DNA of 6,327 nucleotides from Brevundimonas vancanneytii. GTDB lineage: Bacteria; Pseudomonadota; Alphaproteobacteria; Caulobacterales; Caulobacteraceae. The notes beneath the pieces were generated by a model, which did no database searches, was not told the DNA's origin, and saw nothing but the letters and a program-made list of their open reading frames with translations. Below, piece by piece: positions 5,531 through 6,327 of this stretch (within the stretch, counting starts at the first letter, position 1; each line of letters opens with the position of its first letter). The position numbers and the translations under genes are program-made. The DNA lies in the NCBI GenBank assembly GCA_945874855.1, contig CAMCIP010000132.1, forward strand, positions 1-6,327, read 5' to 3'.

Positions 5531-6292
5531 TTACTGGAAGGACTGGGGATGGGTACGGGCGGTCTGGGCGGCCGGACCGGCGACGGCGCGACCGGGGCCG
5601 ACGGCGACCGCGTCGATGGTCCGGCCGGACTGCAGGTTGACGACGGCGACGGGCTGGCCGCGAGCGGCGTCGCGCTGGGCCCGGCCGGTGACGGTCAGGG
5701 TCACGCCCTGGGCGGCATAGGTCACGGTGACCAGGTCGTTGCGGGCGATCACCCGCGGCTGAACCAGGTCGCCGGACTGGACCGCGGCCCCGGCGCGCAC
5801 TGTCCGGCGGGCGGACAGACCGATGACGGCGTCGGCGTCGCGCGGCGCGCCGGGGGGGACGAGGTGGCTCTGGACCGGGGCCCAGACGACGTCCTCGGGC
5901 TGGACGATATCGCCCGCGGCCAGGCTACGGGCATAGGTCAGCGCTTCCACCGTCGCTCCGGGACGCGAGGCGGTCGCTGAGGTTCCCGCGGCCGTCGAGC
6001 CAGCTGCAGCCCCCTGGCGCACCACCACGCGACGCAAGCCGCGGGGATTGGCCCAGGTCAGGCCGACACGACGGGCGCTGGCCTGAAGGGCTCCGGCGTC
6101 CAGAACCACCGTCGGGCCGACGCGGCGGGCGACGACCACGGATGCCGATGCGCCGGCTCCGTCGAACACCTCGCCCAGGGTCACCTGGCCGTCGTCGTCG
6201 ACCGGATCGGCCCTGAGGGTGACATCTGAGGCGAAGGCGGGCAGGGCCAGCGCCAGCGCCGCCGAGGCGACGATCAGGGCGAGACGGATCAT
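5531..6292 (-). CDS. flgA: Flagellar P-ring assembly chaperone FlgA
   Basis: FlgA is the periplasmic chaperone that helps FlgI assemble into the P ring around the rod. This 253-residue protein has a Sec signal peptide cleaved after AFA (residue 21). It has an N-terminal domain to about 93 and an Ala/Ser/Thr-rich linker (94-114). An SAF domain follows at about 115-177, with LTYARSLAAGDIVQPEDVVW and IGLSARRTVRAGAAVQSGDL. The C-terminal ChapFlgA domain (about 178-238) contains VIARNDLVTVTYAAQGVTL and a NLQSGRTIDAVAVGPGRA stretch. The start at 6292 is well supported by AGGTGA 4 nt upstream (6297-6302) and by the signal peptide, and it shares ATGA with the flgG stop. The polar tail after 240 (TARTHPQSFQ) is outside the usual domain and is probably flexible. 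Confidence 0.95.
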   Translation of the reverse strand: MIRLALIVASAALALALPAFASDVTLRADPVDDDGQVTLGEVFDGAGASASVVVARRVGPTVVLDAGALQASARRVGLTWANPRGLRRVVVRQGAAAGSTAAGTSATASRPGATVEALTYARSLAAGDIVQPEDVVWAPVQSHLVPPGAPRDADAVIGLSARRTVRAGAAVQSGDLVQPRVIARNDLVTVTYAAQGVTLTVTGRAQRDAARGQPVAVVNLQSGRTIDAVAVGPGRAVAGPAAQTARTHPQSFQ

Positions 6293-6327
6293 GATTTCAC
6301 CTGGGCCGAGACCGCCATCATCTCGTC
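6289..6327 (-). CDS. flgG: Flagellar distal rod protein FlgG, C-terminal fragment
   Basis: Only the last 12 codons and the stop lie in the window; the rest is beyond the right edge. They read DEMMAVSAQVKS, which fits the C-terminal helix of FlgG (the distal rod protein, ending in a TTDEMM-like block) in alphaproteobacteria. The identification rests on this tail and on the flgG-flgA-flgH order known in Caulobacter. Its TGA overlaps the flgA ATG by four bases (ATGA), so the two are coupled. Confidence 0.8.
   Translation of the reverse strand, partial: DEMMAVSAQVKS

Noticed and set aside
4608..5720. 370-codon open frame on the plus strand
   Set aside because: It runs antisense through flgH and into flgA, both securely identified. 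No ribosome binding site or recognisable domain is seen.

Overview
The window looks like chromosomal DNA from a high-GC alphaproteobacterium, most likely Caulobacteraceae (Brevundimonas or Caulobacter type). The reasons are the flgG-flgA-flgH gene order, the FlgG tail, the strong GC bias at third codon positions with long open frames on the antisense strands, and the many exported lipoproteins. The assignment is an inference from gene content, not from a search. I see no integrase, transposase, CRISPR array or phage gene. It reads as ordinary core or near-core chromosome, not a mobile island.

Left part (1-1800): a tRNA-Ser(GGA) gene on the minus strand is divergent from a plus-strand group. 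That group is an E. coli-type peptide methionine sulfoxide reductase A (msrA), a MmcQ/YjbR-family protein whose start overlaps the msrA stop by one base, and a monohaem cytochrome c lipoprotein. The first two are probably co-translated; the third follows after 58 bp behind its own strong ribosome binding site.

Middle part (1766-4589): a DUF885 lipoprotein with a putative metal-binding HEAVPGHH motif lies on the minus strand and converges on the cytochrome gene, with a 35-bp overlap of the coding ends. Upstream of it are two small exported proteins on the same strand, 17 bp apart. I recognise neither, but they align with each other over nearly their whole mature length and share two cysteines, so they are diverged tandem paralogues.

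Right part (4590-6327): a 198-bp spacer with a strong inverted repeat and a doubtful 43-codon frame separates this pair from flgH (L-ring lipoprotein), flgA (P-ring assembly chaperone) and the last 12 codons of flgG (distal rod), all on the minus strand. flgG and flgA overlap by ATGA and flgA-flgH are 11 bp apart, so these are the promoter-distal end of a rod/ring operon. All minus-strand genes from flgG to the DUF885 gene run in one direction, so read-through into the paralogue pair is possible. I found no strong evidence for an undescribed system. The tandem paralogue pair beside the flagellar ring genes is the best candidate for follow-up.
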